NCBI GenBank assembly: GCA_017443595.1
Contig: JAFSYU010000016.1
Coordinates: forward strand, 1-64,000
Origin: Clostridia bacterium
GTDB taxonomy: Bacteria; Bacillota; Clostridia; Oscillospirales; CAG-272
DNA: 64,000 bases
Direction: 5' to 3'
Positions within the stretch are counted from its first letter, which is position 1. Each line of letters opens with the position of its first letter. The notes below the pieces were generated by a model. That model made no database searches, was not told where the DNA came from, and was given only the letters and a program-made list of their open reading frames with translations. Positions 62,717 to 64,000 of the stretch are shown here, in pieces. The position numbers and the translations under genes are program-made.

Positions 62717-64000
62717 TCACACCGTTTCTTTCTTTATATAAGGTCTGCTTACGCAGCGGACGAATGCTTCCGCCGCTGATTTGTCAAACGAAGTACCTTT
62801 ATTTTCGTTTATGAAGCTGATTGCGTCTTTTGTTGTCCATCTCTTTTTATAAGGTCTGTCAGATACAAGCGCGTCGTAAACGTCGCATACCGAAACTATC
62901 CTTGCTGACAGAGGTATATCCTCTCCCTTCAAGCCGTAGTAACCGCCGCCGTTATATTTTTCATGATGATAATTTGCTATATCCGCAGACGTTTTTATAA
63001 TTTCGTTTTTGTCAAACGCGGATATCATTTTGCCGCCGAATTCGGCGTGTTCCATCATAGTTATATATTCGTATTCGTTAAGTCTGCCGTCTTTTACGAA
63101 AAGGTCGCTTGATACCGCGTTTTTGCCTATATCATGCAGGTACGCGGCGCGCGCGGTCACTTCCGCTACTTCTTTTTTCATGTGCAGTTCTATGCACAGC
63201 TCGTACGTAAGATCGTGAACGCTCTTTAAGTGTTCCTCACTCTCGTTTGCTTCGGACGCGTAGTCGTACAGCAGCGCAAACGCGCTGTCTTTGTTTAAAA
63301 ATACTTTATCATACGAAGCCTGCAGACCGCAGTACAGATATCTCATCATTTTTGTAAAGAAAGCGTTCAATCCGTCGTCAATGCCTTCAAAGTACATAAC
63401 GGCGCAAACGGCGTTTTCATTTTTTATAATGAATGAAACGTAGGTCTGTGATATCAAGCAGTTTTTGCTGTTGAACGCGCCGTTATTTACGATCATATCG
63501 TATCTGCAGTTTTTTACGCCGCTGTTTATGATCTCATCGTATCCGCCGTCTTCGCATACGGCAACACCGCAGCAAACTTGTCTGTTATCAAAATACGCGC
63601 TTATGACTTCACCTATTTTATCAGACGTATACTTGAAATAATTACTGTTGTTTGTATTTTCCAAAATATCTTTTACGCAGTCGCAAACTTTACTTAGATA
63701 TTCACCGCAGAATTTGTTTATATCTACCTGTATTTTGTTCAGCTTCATTGCTTTGTTGTCAAAATAAGACGCAAAGAACAAAACCGCGGATACGGAAACG
63801 GAAGACAAAGACATAACAAACATATACATCCTGTCCGCGCGCAAAATTATCAGCACGCCGCACAGTACGGCGTTCAAAAACTGTATCATTGATGCGATCA
63901 CGACGGGCGTCGTTATCTGCGCTCTGTTCTGAACGTTCCTTACTGAAAAGCTGAAAGTAATAAAGCTTGAGATTACAGACAGTATGACCGCAATAATGCT
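62717..64000 (-). CDS. Membrane HD-GYP-type phosphodiesterase (5' end off window)
   Basis: The frame stays open to the right window edge, so the N-terminus is missing; a GTG at 63901 is only an internal possibility. The visible part has three or more membrane helices, a GAF-like region (about 75-215 counted from 63901) and a C-terminal HD-GYP domain. The metal-binding HD is in YLHDIGK, followed by EHAEFGGKMI and the signature YHHEKYNGGGYYGLKGEDIP. The usual GYP reads GYY here. Downstream residues (ARIVSVCDVYDAL, SDRPYKK) are normal. HD-GYP domains hydrolyse c-di-GMP. Its place at the head of the polysaccharide genes suggests local control of polymer synthesis. Confidence 0.9.
   Translation of the reverse strand, partial: SIIAVILSVISSFITFSFSVRNVQNRAQITTPVVIASMIQFLNAVLCGVLIILRADRMYMFVMSLSSVSVSAVLFFASYFDNKAMKLNKIQVDINKFCGEYLSKVCDCVKDILENTNNSNYFKYTSDKIGEVISAYFDNRQVCCGVAVCEDGGYDEIINSGVKNCRYDMIVNNGAFNSKNCLISQTYVSFIIKNENAVCAVMYFEGIDDGLNAFFTKMMRYLYCGLQASYDKVFLNKDSAFALLYDYASEANESEEHLKSVHDLTYELCIELHMKKEVAEVTARAAYLHDIGKNAVSSDLFVKDGRLNEYEYITMMEHAEFGGKMISAFDKNEIIKTSADIANYHHEKYNGGGYYGLKGEDIPLSARIVSVCDVYDALVSDRPYKKRWTTKDAISFINENKGTSFDKSAAEAFVRCVSRPYIKKETV

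Noticed and set aside
1-64000. CRISPR arrays, insertion sequences, prophage genes
   Set aside because: No regularly spaced direct repeats, transposase, integrase or phage structural genes were seen.

Overview
The window is a contiguous piece of a low-to-moderate-GC, spore-forming Firmicute, most likely an uncultured anaerobic member of the class Clostridia (possibly gut-associated). Evidence: spoIVA and a ymxH/ylmC gene, both PolC and DnaE replicases, the clostridial gene orders murB-whiA-dnaE, nusB-xseA-xseB-ispA-tlyA-nadK-argR-recN and rpsB-tsf-pyrH-frr-uppS-cdsA-dxr-rseP-ispG-polC, sigma-A promoters with 17-bp spacers, Gram-positive LexA boxes, strong GGAGG ribosome binding sites and a glycyl radical enzyme. 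No prophage, insertion sequence or CRISPR array was seen.

Layout. 1-2.1 kb: a partial transglutaminase-like gene, rlmD with an apparently leaderless promoter, and a tRNA-Met/tRNA-Glu pair. 2.2-11.8 kb: mostly single-gene units, namely a PTS EIIC-EAL fusion, SOS-controlled dinB, a hairpin-rich repeat element, a GNAT acetyltransferase, a P-loop protein, pgi, a DacF-type carboxypeptidase, an HPr-like protein without the active histidine, and a large lipoprotein. 11.9-22.8 kb: spoIVA, murB-whiA-dnaE, a class A penicillin-binding protein and a lipoprotein. 22.9-32.8 kb: the nusB-to-tyrS housekeeping run, in which a ~600-nt gene-free stretch between ispA and a membrane-protein gene is best explained as OLE RNA with its partner OapA. 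32.8-45.8 kb: ymxH, rpsB-tsf, and the pyrH-to-polC run carrying lipid, MEP-pathway and replication genes.

45.8-50.6 kb holds an accessory cassette inserted directly behind polC: a short glycyl radical enzyme of unknown substrate, its activase, a zinc alcohol dehydrogenase and a SASA/SGNH esterase. 50.6-52.7 kb: a small TM2-like membrane protein and a membrane-anchored papain-type cysteine protease.

52.8-64 kb is a tightly packed leftward operon that runs off the right edge: a membrane HD-GYP protein, a 1002-residue membrane protein, a membrane-anchored HEAT-repeat protein, a processive family-2 glycosyltransferase, and two related TIM-barrel glycoside-hydrolase-like proteins. The 1002-residue protein carries a third copy of the hydrolase-like module in which both putative catalytic glutamates are replaced. 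My interpretation is a c-di-GMP-linked cell-surface polysaccharide system. With OLE/OapA and the glycyl radical cassette it is the most interesting content of the window. The EIIC-EAL fusion at the left end would supply a second c-di-GMP input, linking sugar sensing to c-di-GMP degradation.
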